From NCBI RefSeq assembly GCF_047948215.1, contig NC_134457.1:16280626-16344625 (forward strand): a stretch of 64,000 bases of DNA, written 5' to 3'. The position numbers were made by a program, and so were the translations under genes. Below the pieces are notes generated by a model that saw nothing but the letters and a program-made list of their open reading frames with translations, did no database searches and was not told the origin of the DNA. The stretch is from Lycorma delicatula. Taxonomy: Eukaryota > Arthropoda > Insecta > Hemiptera > Fulgoridae. This document shows positions 24,501 to 37,451 of this stretch, piece after piece (the stretch's first letter is position 1; each line of letters begins with the position of its first letter).

Positions 24501-26440
24501 AAAATGGCATCCAACATGATCTACGGGCTTGCACCTGCTTCAAGCTTGGGGTGGACATTTTCAACACCTACTATAATATAAATAGATGTTGTAAGCCAAC
24601 ATATCATTTGATGTCTGAATCTAAGTTTGTTTTTAATTTAACACACGATGACGGACGTGATGAGTATGTGATTGTGATGTATATACATGTAGGTCATTCA
24701 GAAAGTAAGAGCCATTTGTGCATCGCATGCATGCAACATCACTCACAGCAATGGGTCAAGACCAACTGATCTCAGTTGTTGTTCTGCTGTAACCTCTTTG
24801 GTAGTTATGTAAGGAAATTATTAAGAGATAAAATTTAAAACTATTTTTATAAAATATGATGGACTTTTTCAAGTGATAATGAGTCATAATATCTTTCAAA
24901 TTTGGATTAGCAATTAACAACTAATTTCTATCTTTGGCTACTGGTCTCGCACTTCAGTACAATTGATTGTAGAAAAAAAATTCTGTAAACAGTTAAACAA
25001 AATTTCACTTCTCAATCTATTCTGTTGGAAAATAAATAAATCAAGTTATTTATGGTTATAAACAATAAATTCATTTTAAAGCTGTATAACTTATATAGAG
25101 CTGCTCACTGGATATGTTTTTAAATTATTCATAGTTCTGTAATATAATAAATTTAAATTAGGATTCTTTTAATATATTTTTATAAGTACTCTTACATTAT
25201 CAACGATCATTATATTCACTGTTTTTCAGTTTTATCAGCCAAATATTCTCTCAGTTCATGTTTTGATCGAAACTGAACATGTAAAGAAGTCGTCTACAGT
25301 ATTAACAAATATTATGTAATACGCCTGTATCTTTTTGTACACTTACTTGTTTATCATTAACAAATTTTATAATAATTTATATACTCAAAATTCAAGTGGT
25401 ATCCACATAATGATATAATGTTTTTTTCGTGTTAATAAACTTCAAAGACTGTACCAAATTTTAATAGTTATTTAATACTAACCTATAAAAAATCACAGGT
25501 AATAACAACTGACACATTTTTAATTATTAAAATACTAATTATTAATTAGTATTTTAATTATACTCAATACATTAGCCAATTTAATATTACAGAACATTGT
25601 GATGGTTTAAATTTCATTGAATAATTCAAATTCCAAACACATTTCCCAAAACCACGTAAGTGCAAAAGTTAAGAAATCCTGAAATTTGTTAAAACAAAGT
25701 AAATTAATTATTAAATCATTTTTCTGTAGGTGATTAAATTTCTAACTTGCTATTCATAAAGCTAGAAACTTTAATTTTGTAATCCAAGAAAAATAACAAG
25801 CTTGACACAGATTTCAACCCAGCCCCCACTGAAAAAAAAAATATTTATAACTATTACATATATGAAAAAATACAAAATATTTTACATAAAAATACATGAA
25901 TAGAACTTTTTAAAATTTTTAATCTTATTTTACTAAGTTTTTAAGGCTAAGACAGGAGGGGATTTTTATTAAAAAAAGATTGTGTAACTCATGTAAATAC
26001 GAGTATACCAAATTTTTTATTAGCACTATTATTGATGATGCCAATTCAAATGAGGTCCTCTGAACCAACTCCTCCTGTTGTGACAATTGAATTTTTTCGT
26101 ATTCTAAAGGAAAAAAGAAGCAACAATAAATTGTTTAAATTTCCAATGAAATTAAAGTATTTCATAAACTTACTTTTTAAAGGAAATACATTTTTTTAAG
26201 AGACTGGAAAAAACATCTTATTTACAGGATACCAATAAACAAAAAATACTCAAAAAATATTTTTCAATACATTAGTAATATTTTTAAAAGTTTTAATATT
26301 AAATCAATTGATGTATCTTTTACAAAAGAGGAAAAATATATGACTACAATCATACTGCTCAATGCCAAAGCATTAATACATTACCAGACTACTTCACAAA
26401 AAGCAATAATTAGCATTATTTTTACAATTGTTCTTTAATT
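21572..26440. other. Long PDE8 intron without recognised genes
   Basis: AT-rich. Notable only for an imperfect 50-bp direct repeat around 23515-23600 and a 14-bp-stem hairpin at 25526-25558. Short ORFs (e.g. minus strand near 22881-23066, plus strand 24497-24769) resemble nothing known. A mariner-end-like GTCATTCAGAAAGTAAGAGC lies near 24693. Confidence 0.5.
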
Positions 26441-26443
26441 AAA

Positions 26444-26790
26444 AATGAGTACCAGTTTTACTAGACGATGTCACTTGAATCGATGGTAATTTTCTACTCG
26501 AATGAGGCATAATTTTGTTACTTTCTGATTTTACTGGAATGTTAGTTTCTGATTTTACTGGAAAATTGAAGTTGATACTTGTAGAAACTGGAAATTCTGA
26601 GAGGAGTTTCTGATGACTTTAATGGAGAATTGAAGCTGCCGATATTTGTAGAAAGTTGTGAAATTTTGATAGCAGTTTCTGATGACCTTATTGGAGAAAG
26701 AAGGCTCATATTTGCAGAAAGTATTTTTTTATCAGCAATTAGATGAAGATTTGTCAGTTCCCAAATTACCTCTAGTGAAAAAACATGTAT
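26444..26790 (-). pseudogene. Decayed coding-like segment with a ~20-residue internal repeat
   Basis: Minus-strand reading shows a recurring motif of the type SPI/LK/RSSETxIxIS (LLSPIRSSETAIKIS, then FNSPLKSSETPLRIS). After a frame change it continues NFNFPVKSETNIPVKSES and PHSSRKLPSIQVTSSSKTG before a stop near 26443. The protein-level repeat across a frameshift suggests a former coding exon, either of a repeat protein or of a lost isoform exon. Family unknown. Confidence 0.35.
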
Positions 26791-29700
26791 GCTAAAAAAA
26801 ATTGACAAACTAAAAAAAACAGATGTAATAAAATATAATTAAATAATTATTATTATATTTTACGATTTTATTAATTCCTTAAAAGTCTAAAATAATCTAA
26901 ATTTTTATTTTAAATTAATAGTATCGGTTCATAGTTTAAAGTAAGCCATTATTTAACATCATATCACTTTATTACTGTGCTTGTTGCTGGAGACTTATGA
27001 CGATTTTTTAGTTTTATAACTAAACATTATACAAAGTCAGATCTGTGACTAAGCAAATATGTTTCAGCTTTTGATAGAACAGGAGTACATAAAAAATAAT
27101 TTCAGGCTTCAAATTAATCTTGGAAATCAGACTATAGAAAAAAAACAGCCTACATGAAATTTATAAATATCAAAAAGGCATCTGAACAGAGAGGGTAAAA
27201 TTTCCAGAAACATTAATTTGAAATACAGAATTATTTATAGTTTATACAAGAATCAGGTAGTTACAATAATAAAAAAAAAAATGAAACAAAAAATGTACAG
27301 TAAGTCTAAGTTTTGTAAATAATTGGTTGAGGCACAGTAGTTAATTTTGCTTGCATAAGGCTATGTGCTGGTATTGATGAATGGATGTGGTGGGAGTATA
27401 TATATTATAGGAAGGGCATGAACTGTTATGTAGTATGACAATTTTCAGTCTTTAATCACTTTACACCATTTGATAGTTGTATCTATTAGACTTTGACTTA
27501 ATTTTTTTTGGTACAACATACAGTATCTTTCAATATTACGAACAACAAACAATATTTTTTTAATACTAAATCAAAATCCCTCAACTGAAGCACAGAGGTG
27601 GTACTTAATAAGATTCTGGAATGTTATGCATGAAAATGTTATGAAAATTTAGGATTGTGTGGTTAATATCTTTGAGAATTATCAATTCACACATTAAGGA
27701 AATTACTGAAGGAGAAAAAAAAACGATGTAGAAAACAAAGTATTACCCGGCAATATTCATTTAACAATAAACAAAAAAGTAAATATTGATAATCTCCAGA
27801 AATGTGTATGTGGAATAAAATACTGTATAATTTCATAAAACAATCACAGATTGGCTACTCTAAGAAGTTATAGAATTTGGAATTAAAATTTAATTTCAAC
27901 CATGTAACTCAATAAAATTTTAAGGAACATGGATTCAAATGCAGGAAGACTAAAGACAACAGAAAATTTTTAATTTAAAAGCATGATATGCACTTTAAAT
28001 AAATTACATGTTTGAACAAAATTTGAGAATTTCGGAGAAAAGGTAGGTCTAGCATATTTTCTGATGAGTCCTACATAATTCAACGGAATTGTAGAGTAAA
28101 GGGTAGACTGAAAATCTATCAGTGGATACAAAAAGGAAATTTTTTAAGACTCAAGGGTAATAATAGTCCAGGCTGGAAGTGAGAAGTAGAAAATGCTATT
28201 TTGGTTTTTAATGAGACCAGAAAACAGGGGATTATCACAATGAATAGCAGGAAAAATCGATTAAAGGCTAGCTGATCGGAAGTCTTTAAGGAAATACAAT
28301 TTTGGTGGTACATAATTTTCTGTACTATAACAAAAAAATGTAATAAAAGAAAGAAAATTTTACTTTTAACAATTGGCAACTGTAGGATGTTCTGTCCAAG
28401 TATTTTTCTGTTTTTTTTTGTTTTTTTTTTTTTTTTAATTGCAGAAAAGCTTTCTTTTTGTTCTTGCTCATCTGGTCAAGATTTTCCTTTGTCTATTTGT
28501 TTTTATTAATTATTGCATTCGCTAACAGAAAACAATTTTTTGGTAAAATAAATTAATATTAAATTGAATATCCGCAATTTCACTATTGTTTAAGCTGAAT
28601 TCATTTCTGGGCAAATTCTTTTTGTTTTTAATTCCTTTTCATAGAGGTACACAGAACTTTTCAATATTTTCAAAGAATGACTAAAAACTTAAGTAAAAAC
28701 AAACTAGAATTTTTTTCTATATGGAGACTGAAGAGAAAAAGGACTCCTTCATTTAAAATTAATGAAAAATTTTTTGAATGGTAGGCACTGCTTTGGACAA
28801 ATTAAATATATTAATTGATGCTTATGTGAGTTTAAAAACTTAAAATGCTTATGCAAAATAATTTTTTTTTAAATTCTTGAAAGAAGAATTAGAATATTTA
28901 TGAATGCTTTTGAATATTTATGCCGAAAAATTATTTCAATGTTCAAACTTGTCAAAAACTTCAAAACTAAAAGTTGAAAATTTCAAAACAATTATTTTCT
29001 TTTCAAATTGTAATATAATTTTTAAATTTTAATACAACTGTTATATATAGTGTGGTTTGCTTTGTGAATTAAGTTGTAACACTTTCATTAAAATGAAATT
29101 TTTCTGTGCTTTAAAACATTTGATTACTGTTTCTGTTCATTAAGTGCTTCTTGTATTGAAGGAATGTTAGTTGCTTCAACATTAAATTCATCTTCACTAC
29201 CACTGATCCTGTTGTCCTTATTTTCTAAAATTTCTTCTACTGTTATTTCTTTCATCAGCTATTATTTGACATACTAGTTTGTAATTGTCCATATACACAC
29301 TAAGAACTGCAAAAATTGGCATTAAATCTGGTGTCCAAAATGTATCTTCCAAAAAGTAACAGTTTATTAAACTATCTGAAAATTCCTTCGATGTGCTTAA
29401 TAGTAGTAAAATATTAACTGAAGAAAGGTTTTAGGGGACACAATGAAACCTCTGCAACATAATATCACATATCACATAGAAGATTTAGGTGAGCGGGGAT
29501 GATAGTTTGGAATGAAAAAATTTTAAGACATCTTGGAAAAATAATGAAAGTAAAATCTTATGTACAGAATGAATATTTTGGTAGGTCATATACTACATAT
29601 ACTAAGGTAATCTAGTGTAGCATATTTTGAGTATGATATCTTAAGCCAAAAATTCAACCCTTATGAAATCATTTCTACATTTTATATGATATTAAATAAT

Positions 29701-30656
29701 ATTGGATTTTATTAATCTCATCATTTATTAGTTTTAATTATCACAAACTGAAGCAAATCTGATCAGAAAATCATTTACTGCAGCATTTTTTCTAATAAGT
29801 AATTAAAAGGCATCCGCAAATTATACAGATAAAAAAATTTAAAGAATGGTGAGGTTGAAACTGAAAAGACTTTTTAAGAATAAAGTTATAAATTTTTTTT
29901 ATAGAAAAAAGAGACCATTACAAAAAATCGTAAAATCTGTTAATATAAAAGATTTTGACATAATTACAAGTTCAGTCAAATCATCTTTCAACAGTGCGTT
30001 ATACCAGAAAATATCATAATAGGAAAAAGTTCCATTTTTGTAACTTTCTAAAAAAAATCCCATTTTCTGTTGCATTGTTTAATAACTTAATATGCCATTT
30101 CAATAATTTTGCTCTTTTCCAGAATAAGATGATGATGATGATAAATAAGGGCTTACTATACCAGTAATTAAGTTTATTAATTAGTAAGCTAACCAGTAAG
30201 TTCAAACTGTCTAGAAATAATAACCAGAGTGGAAGAGGTAAGTTGTAGACTTAGGTATGGATAAATTGGTACCAGAAGGCAGTCGTACAAGAGCCAATGT
30301 CGACCTTGTAGGCAAAATAAAGCTGGAGTGATAACTTCATGTTCAATATATAATTTCACAACTAAAATTACTGAATAAGAAGAAAAGAAATAGATTAAAT
30401 TATTTTAATCGCAACTGTTTAACAAATGAAACAATTTTTTCGAGAGTATTAATTGTGTTATTTTGTTTTTTAAAATAGATTTAGCTTCTTAGAAATAAGA
30501 GAGATTAAGTTAAGTAAATAATTTGTAGTTATAAAAGACAGGTTGTAATCAAATAAAGGATAGGCACGGTAAGTAACCAGGCCAAAGCCCAAGTAAATTT
30601 TGGTGAATTTTTTTTTTTGTTTAAATGGTTTATGAAATTATAAGAAAGAAAATTAC
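26791..30656. other. PDE8 intron with small transposon relics
   Basis: Around 27150-27300 the plus strand reads YRIIYSLYKNQVVTI, a LINE RT fragment. Around 29110-29260 the minus strand reads ITVEEILENKDNRIS and IPSIQEALN, possibly a Tigger transposase C-terminus. A T-rich run lies at 28409-28437. Otherwise AT-rich with no gene. Confidence 0.4.
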
Positions 30657-30704
30657 CATAACTGGCCAGGCCTGAGAAAATTTTGTCAAGTTCTGGTGCA
30701 TCTG
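30657..30704 (-). CDS. Pde8: PDE8 48-nt mini-exon
   Basis: A 48-nt exon encoding (A)DAPELDKIFSGLASY(G), entering and leaving in phase 1. Acceptor TTATAG/CAG and donor TATG/GTAATT are present. It joins the upstream exon (…KSINSE) and downstream exon (GAQSSRRMS…) in frame on both sides, giving SINSEADAPELDKIF. Skipping it would also keep the frame, so it is a candidate alternative exon. The exact homologous residues in other insects are from memory and uncertain. Confidence 0.75.
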
Positions 30705-31344
30705 CTATAAAGTAAACAAAAAGAAAATACAATAATAAAATTAACAAACTATTAATAAACAAATTAAAAAAAAAAAATTTAATTACTGTGATAAACAGAA
30801 ACTAAATTTCAAAATTAACATTTTCTTGACTTTCATTAAACATTTTTTTCTTTTAATAATTACGAAATACAAGTAAATACTATTAAGTAAAATAAGAATA
30901 AACAAAAATTTTTAAGCAAATAAATTATTCTAATTAATTTGGTAATGGTATTAATTATTTTGTAGATGATTTTCATTAACAAAAAATTATTTGACATGCA
31001 CTGTTGGTTTTGAAATTACACAGTTGCTTTTTTTTAGAGGACCTAATGAACTGTCTTCTTGGGAAATTTTTTCAAGTTAATAACAGTTACTAATCAGAAT
31101 GCTTATAAGTAGACAGAATAAAATGACAGAATCAGCAAGTGACATTAAATAAATTTTTGCAAAATTAAAAAAAGAATAAATATATAAAAAATCATTACAA
31201 AAATGCCTGAAATTCCTCTGTACAACATAAAATATTGGATAATAAAAAACTCAAAGCACTTTTCATCAATTATAATATTTTATCATTAAAACCTATGACA
31301 AAATTGATTTTTTTTTTTTAATTGTATTGAAGAAGTAAATAATA
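30705..31344. other. PDE8 intron
   Basis: AT-rich, nothing recognised. Confidence 0.6.
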
Positions 31345-31346
31345 TA

Positions 31347-32238
31347 TGAGGGTCATTCAACTAAAAACCGAAATTTGTTTACATAACTTTATTGTATCAG
31401 ATAAAATTACAAATAAATTACCTTACTTTTTTACTTAGTTTTGTTCAACAGAAATATATTTTCTCCACTGAAGAGGTAGCTTCCTGATCTCCTCATAAAA
31501 AAAGAAACAAGATATTTGCTCAAACAATGAATTGCGCACATAATGCTCAACTGTGGCATTGTCTTCGAATCTTTCCCCTCCAAAAGCTTCTTTCACCAAA
31601 CCAAACATGTGTAAATCACATGCTGACAAGTCTGGATTGTACAATGGATGTTCAAGAGGTGTCCAATGAACTTTAGCAAGTTTATTACAAGTCTGAGTTG
31701 CTGTATGTAGTCATGTGTTGTTGAGAAGGAGGACGTTGCAAATTGGTTTACAGCATCGTCTGTATGTGATAAGCAGCCCTGATGTCATCCAACAACTGGC
31801 AATAGTGTGCCACATTTACCACACTTTGTTCATGCAGGAAATTAATCAGCAGCAAACCTTTTGAATCCCAAAACATAGTTGCCAGAACATTTCCAGTTGA
31901 TAAGTGTTTCTTGGCCTTGATCGGTACCTCCTCCCCACTTTTCTCCAAACCATATTTCTTCTTATGTTTTCTGAGATGTAGTGGTAGACCTACATTTCAT
32001 TATAGGTCACAATACAGTACAAAAATACCTTGCCTTCCTTCACAAAGTGATTCAGAAGTTGCCAACAAATGTCTTTCTGGACATTTCTCTGTGCCCAGTG
32101 AGAAAACATGAAATCCACCTTGCCGATACTTTGCTGTATCCACCTGTATCTGAGAAGGTTATATGCACACTCCCAACACTTATACCCACTATTACTACAC
32201 TATTACTAAAATTCCAGTTTATATTTGAATGACCCTCA
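31347..32238 (-). mobile_element. Internally deleted mariner element with intact TIR ends
   Basis: Flanked by TA on both sides. The ends TGAGGGTCATTCAA and TTGAATGACCCTCA are perfect inverted repeats. The minus strand keeps transposase pieces: VLATMFWDSKGLLLINFL and NVAHYCQLLDDIR (31748-31900), and the C-terminal NPDLSACDLHMFG (third catalytic Asp) with PLQWRKYISVEQ (31435-31644). The N-terminal DNA-binding part and the second Asp region are missing. About 0.9 kb against the usual 1.3 kb. Inactive. Confidence 0.88.
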
Positions 32239-35200
32239 TATAATTTAATTATAAAATTAAGACTACATTCAAAATATGATCAAAATTAAAAATATTTGAA
32301 TATAGTTAGTTATTATTTTGACTTTTTCAAATTTGAGGTCATAATTTTTCACATGAATCATGAAATCTTTCCTGATAAGACTTATCTTACCAGTTAGAAC
32401 TTGTAAAACTACTAACATCTGAAAGTAGGGAATAACTTAATTTTGATTTTAAGTTAATTTACATCATATAAAATTAAATCTTTGTGATACGATTTTCAAA
32501 ACAGTTTTTTAACAGTATCTCAGCATTTCATGTAAAGTTGAAAACAAATTAATCTGTAATCTGAATAGTGTCCATTATCCAGTTAGTTAGTCAGTCTGTG
32601 AATTATGTAAGAACAATAAAACTGATTCAAACAAAAACTGAGGATAAATTATAAACTTATCTTAATCCTGAATCAAATCTTGAAGGAAGATCTCTCAACT
32701 TTCTTTATGGATCCATTTTAGCAAAAAATTAATTAAAGATCTTTAAACATTTTTTTCATAGAAAAGCTTTTTTTAGAATTCTGACCAAATGATAAAAAAA
32801 AAGAAAGCAGTAATTTAGGAAGTTATAAATGACATAAACATATACAATAACAACATATAAACCAGAGTTATATGTCTGTGAAGGGTACTAAGTAAATTTT
32901 TTTATTTAAGTAAACAGGGACCAAATTGTTTTTATCTTTTATTGAAAAAGTTTGTGTGTCTTATAAATTTAAGCAATAATGTTTTTAAAGTTTATTCAGC
33001 ACCAATTCTTATAAAATATGTAGGAGGATGGATTTTAGATTTTAGGAGAAATCTAAAATCCATTTAGAAGAAAAGAAATGAAATATATTTTTGAGAACAT
33101 TATTGTAAAAATTAAAAGAAATAAAATAGGAGTGATATGTGAGAGTACAAATCCGAAATGTATTTAAGGGGTGTGGAAGTACCATCAAATAAAAAACTGA
33201 GGAAGGCCTTATCAAGGAGAAAGTCCATGAGATAAACAAGGAACAAGGTGATAGAGTAATATAAAAAGAGATAAAGAAGATATGCAATGACTTACAACAG
33301 AAAAGGACTGACTTATGGAGTAATTGGAGGGAAGGTATTCATGGAAACTTCAACCTGGGTGTAATTAACAAGAAGTATTGTTAAATTTGAATAACAATTA
33401 ATTTTACAATTATGTTAAATAATCATCATGCTACTGTAAAATATTGTATTATATACTGTAGTAGTTATTTTTAGCAATACAGTTGAAGCTTTTTGTCAAT
33501 ATCGACTAAGAAATATCCCAACACCATACGAAAAAGATCTACTATCAAATATACAAGTTAAAAGTCAGTAGATAAATTCTAAGGAAAATTTAAGATATTG
33601 TACAAGATTATAAACTACCCCAGAGGGATTGCTTTTCTCTTTCACCCTCCATCCATTTTCCTTATCCTAAGCCTTCTTTCACAATTTTTGGTTTTATGAG
33701 TGCAGGTATGATCCTGATATACTCTATGTTGAGGATTTCAGAAGTTGAAGAGTTAATGTAAGAACCTTAGTAAGGGTTTTAGCAACCATCAAGAAGATAT
33801 ATGCATGGTGCTTTGATAATTTTAAAATATTACAAAACTTTTGAAAAAAAAGACAATAACAATGTCTCATTTTCAAAATACAGTATATTGTGTCAAAAAA
33901 TACATAATGATAATATCCAATAGGTAACATTCATACAGAATTACTGGAAAGGACAGCTACTTCAGAGAATATTTTTTCTCATAGGAAAAATGTATCTTAC
34001 TCTTAAAACCAAAAAAAATAAACAAGGTCATATAGATTCAGTTCAAAAGAAGTTGATAAAAACAACACACAAGGGGTACATAAATTAACTGCAGTTATCA
34101 AATTAAAATTACATTGTACAGACCAGGTGCACATTCAATCACAGTAACAAAGAATACACATACAAGCACTATACATAACAGGATTTACATTTACAAACCA
34201 GTTCATGGAAACAAGATATAAAGAGCCAAGGCAACGTGGTGTAAATTTCTGATATTTAATAATTTTAAAATTTATCTTAAAATCAATAAAAATAAGGTAA
34301 GGGATTTTTTTTACACTGCAATGTTTTCTTAATTTTAATAAAAGTTACATTTTCTTGATGAATTATTTTCAATATTTTCTTTGTATTTAGCTTAGAGAAA
34401 AAATACCTTTTTATATATTAAAATTTGCAATTTTACTTTTACAGTACTGTAATCTGCAGTATGTATTCAACAATGTCAGTAGATTAAAGTAAACACATTT
34501 TACATTTCTTGTTGAATATTAGTGAAATTTTCATTCTACTTGGTACTAATAGTACCAAAACAAAAAAAAAACTTAAAATACATCATATATACTAATTGAC
34601 CAAATAGTAAAGGTCTTTTTTGAAGAAGTATAAAACTGGTGCTGTCAATATCTATTATAATTTCTCTAAATATAATTACATTCTAGAAGCACCTTTTCAT
34701 TTCTTTAGAAAATGAGTAATTTTTTCTCAAAATTTTTGCTGTATTTCATTGTTTTACTAGATGCATATTACAAATACTTTTATACTAATTTTGATTTAAA
34801 AAATAAAAAAAATTTTCACCTTTTTTGTAATAGTTTAGGGCTACATTTAATATTCATTAATATGTTGTACACCATATTAGGAAAAACATTTTATTTTTTT
34901 TAGATGGACAAAAAAACAGTATTTAATTAGCTTACAACCAAATAATAAAACAATCAAAGAATAGTTTAAAAATATGCTAGATCATGGGTACTGATATAAA
35001 ACAGCTTCATCATGAGTACTGATCAACAGCATTGATGAAAACGTTTGAGACAAGAAATGAGATTTAACCAACTTTTAAACTGATCACTATTACGAATTCT
35101 TATGTATATTTAATTCTGGGAGCTACAGAATCATGGAAAAAGCACAGAGCAATGATGTAATTTCATAAAACAATAATGTAATATCAGAGAAACGCTTTCG

Positions 35201-35554
35201 GTGAGAATTCTGTAGCTAATATAATTATTAATCACCAAACTAGATCATATGAAAAGACAAAAACATTTCAATAAATGATTTTAATACAACTTTCTCCCTT
35301 TATAAGCCTAATTTACTTTTGTATTTCACTATATATATGTATATATATTTTTTGAATTATTCATGGGTGGATAATACATTGAAAATCCAATAAAATTTCT
35401 CACTAATTATTAATAAATAAATAAATTATATTTATTCACCTTGGCCATATATATCTAAGTTCAACTAAGCTATACCATGCATAATTTTTGTGAGCTAATA
35501 CAATACCATGCATAATCTCTGTGAGTTTACACTATTTAAAAAAAGTTAACTAAC
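32239..35554. other. PDE8 intron without recognised genes
   Basis: AT-rich. Contains a 15-bp perfect hairpin at 33028-33063. A short direct repeat (TACCATGCATAAT) occurs at about 35473 and 35506. No exon or intact transposon seen. Confidence 0.55.
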
Positions 35555-35673
35555 CTTCACTATTGATAGATTTGACGTCATATGATCCTTTTCGTACAGA
35601 AGGAACACTTCCATGAGAACAAATTGTAGGCTCATGAGGATTTTCTTGCATGTATATATAATGTGTTGCTTCA
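35555..35673 (-). CDS. Pde8: PDE8 linker exon with the RKGS motif
   Basis: One base, 39 codons, one base. The peptide is EATHYIYMQENPHEP, then TICSHGSVPSVRKGSYDVKS, ending INSE. It follows the PAS domain; RKGSxDVK is characteristic of PDE8 (human RKGSLDVKA), and its serine is a likely kinase target (inferred). ATHYIY is the last strand of the PAS fold. Acceptor TTTCAG/T and donor GAAG/GTTAGT are present. Phase 2 entry joins the PAS exon (…SEVG-I-EATHYIY). Confidence 0.9.
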
Positions 35674-36147
35674 CTGAAAATAATTTGATCAATATGATTA
35701 AGAGTTCAAAAAAATTAAAATGTTTAAAATATTTTATTTTAAAAATTAAAATAGTACTTTAATTAAAATTAAAGTAACATTTAGTCAATGAATAAAAAAT
35801 ATTAATACAAAAATCTTTCATAAGAAACATTTTCCAGGAAACTTAAAAAAAAAACAGATTCTAGGGATTTCAAAGTAATCGTAAAATATTTAAAATTATC
35901 ATGCAATATACAATTATAATTAATTATATGGTCACTATTACCATAAAAAAACCACAAATAAATAAAATATAACTTAATGAATATAAACATTTTTTAAATT
36001 AAATTTTGACTAATTTTTTTACAAATTTATATAAGTAAATTTATTTAAATACTTTAATAATTCATTACAAAGCTAAACTACGGTTGTGAGGAAAAGGATT
36101 CATCCACTGAACATTATATAACATCAATTAAAAATATCTAATATAAT
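35674..36147. other. PDE8 intron
   Basis: AT-rich, nothing recognised. Confidence 0.6.
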
Positions 36148-37451
36148 ACTAGGTAATTCAAAAAGGACTTCACAACTTTAAAAGCATATAAACATTTATT
36201 GAGAAAACTTACAGATTCAGTTAAGATGTCATTGCATAGAAAAACACATCAAGTTTGTCACTCAATATTCACTTTGGTTCAATATGGCTTCTATTTGTAA
36301 TGTGTCATACAGTCCACCTGAAGTTGATTTCATTTCAGACTGTAGCCGGCAAGTTGGGCATTACCCCTGCAGCTATGACGTAATTCAAACTCTTAACTCA
36401 ACAAGATCAGCTGGCAAAGGTGGTACATAAACCAGATCTTAAATGAATTCCCACAAGAAAAATGTAACTGATTCAAATCTGGTGAGCAAGGTGGCCATAC
36501 AATTGGACTTTCATGACCAATCCACTGACCTGGGAATCGAGTATCAAGAAAATCTTGAACTTCTAGGATGTAGTGAGATGGTGCTCCTGCCTTGCTGGTA
36601 TTAATGGCGTCCATCTTGGTCATCATCGTCTAACTGAGGAATTAGAAAATTTTGAAGCATATCCAATACCATTATGATACCATTTATGGTTGTCTCCTGG
36701 AAGAAGAACAGTCCTAAAATCTTTATTTTCTTTGGACACAAAAAACGCTATCACGAATATGCTGCAAAGTTTCATGAGGGTTTTCGCTAGCCCGTATGTG
36801 GCAGTTACAGGTATTCACCTTGCCGCTGATGTAAAACGTTGATTCATCACTAAAAATTATATTGTTGTCTGCAATTCTATCCATCATTTCCACACAAAAC
36901 TGCAGTCAAGCAGTTTTGTCATCATCTGCAACGTGTTGAACCATGGTTAGTTTGTATAGCTTCAAATGCAATCATTTACATAAAATTTGCCAAACAGTCG
37001 TTTCTGGTATCGCAGTCTCACATGACACACGTCAAGTTGATTTCTTCAGATTACGTAAAAAGCTTTCTCTGAGTTGTTCCACAACAGTTTCAGGTATGTG
37101 TGGGCATCCTGGTGATTTTGTATGTTTAACAGAACAACTTGTCTCAATGAAGGTTTGGTGCCAAGAGTAAATTGTATGCCTACTTACTAGAAGGCTCCAT
37201 TACTATACTCTCTATGAAAATTACATACAAATGCAGTGAGTGACTACAGACCATGACATCAAAATACAGTGAGCATGTTCTGCACCAGTAAGTGTATCCA
37301 TTTTTAACAAAACTGGTGGCAGCGCTGGTTGCCTAATTAGACTTTTGACTGTGCGAGTCAAAACTTGATGTGTTTTGCTAAGAAATGAGACCTCAACTGA
37401 ATTTGTAAGTTATCTAAGTATATTTTTATATGCTTTTAAATCACCCGGCAC
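36148..37451 (-). mobile_element. Tc/mariner-like (DDE) element, degenerate
   Basis: Minus-strand transposase pieces in order: FSDESTFYISGKVN and SENPHETLQHIRDS (first catalytic Asp, about 36850-36740), then GAPSHYILEVQDFLDTRFPG and WPPCSPDLNQL (36625-36450, third catalytic region). Ends share TTTAAAAGCATATAAA in inverted orientation, next to ATTCAAAAAGGACTT on the left. Frameshifts and stops throughout, so inactive. Its transposase belongs to the same broad group as the long-TIR element but its ends differ. Confidence 0.8.

Noticed and set aside
24497..24769. 90-codon plus-strand ORF with several Cys and His
   Set aside because: Cys/His spacing does not form a known zinc motif; the 3' part overlaps a mariner-end-like sequence.
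28000..28380. Plus-strand FSDES-like peptide near 28050 as a transposase
   Set aside because: Too short and without the following catalytic motifs.
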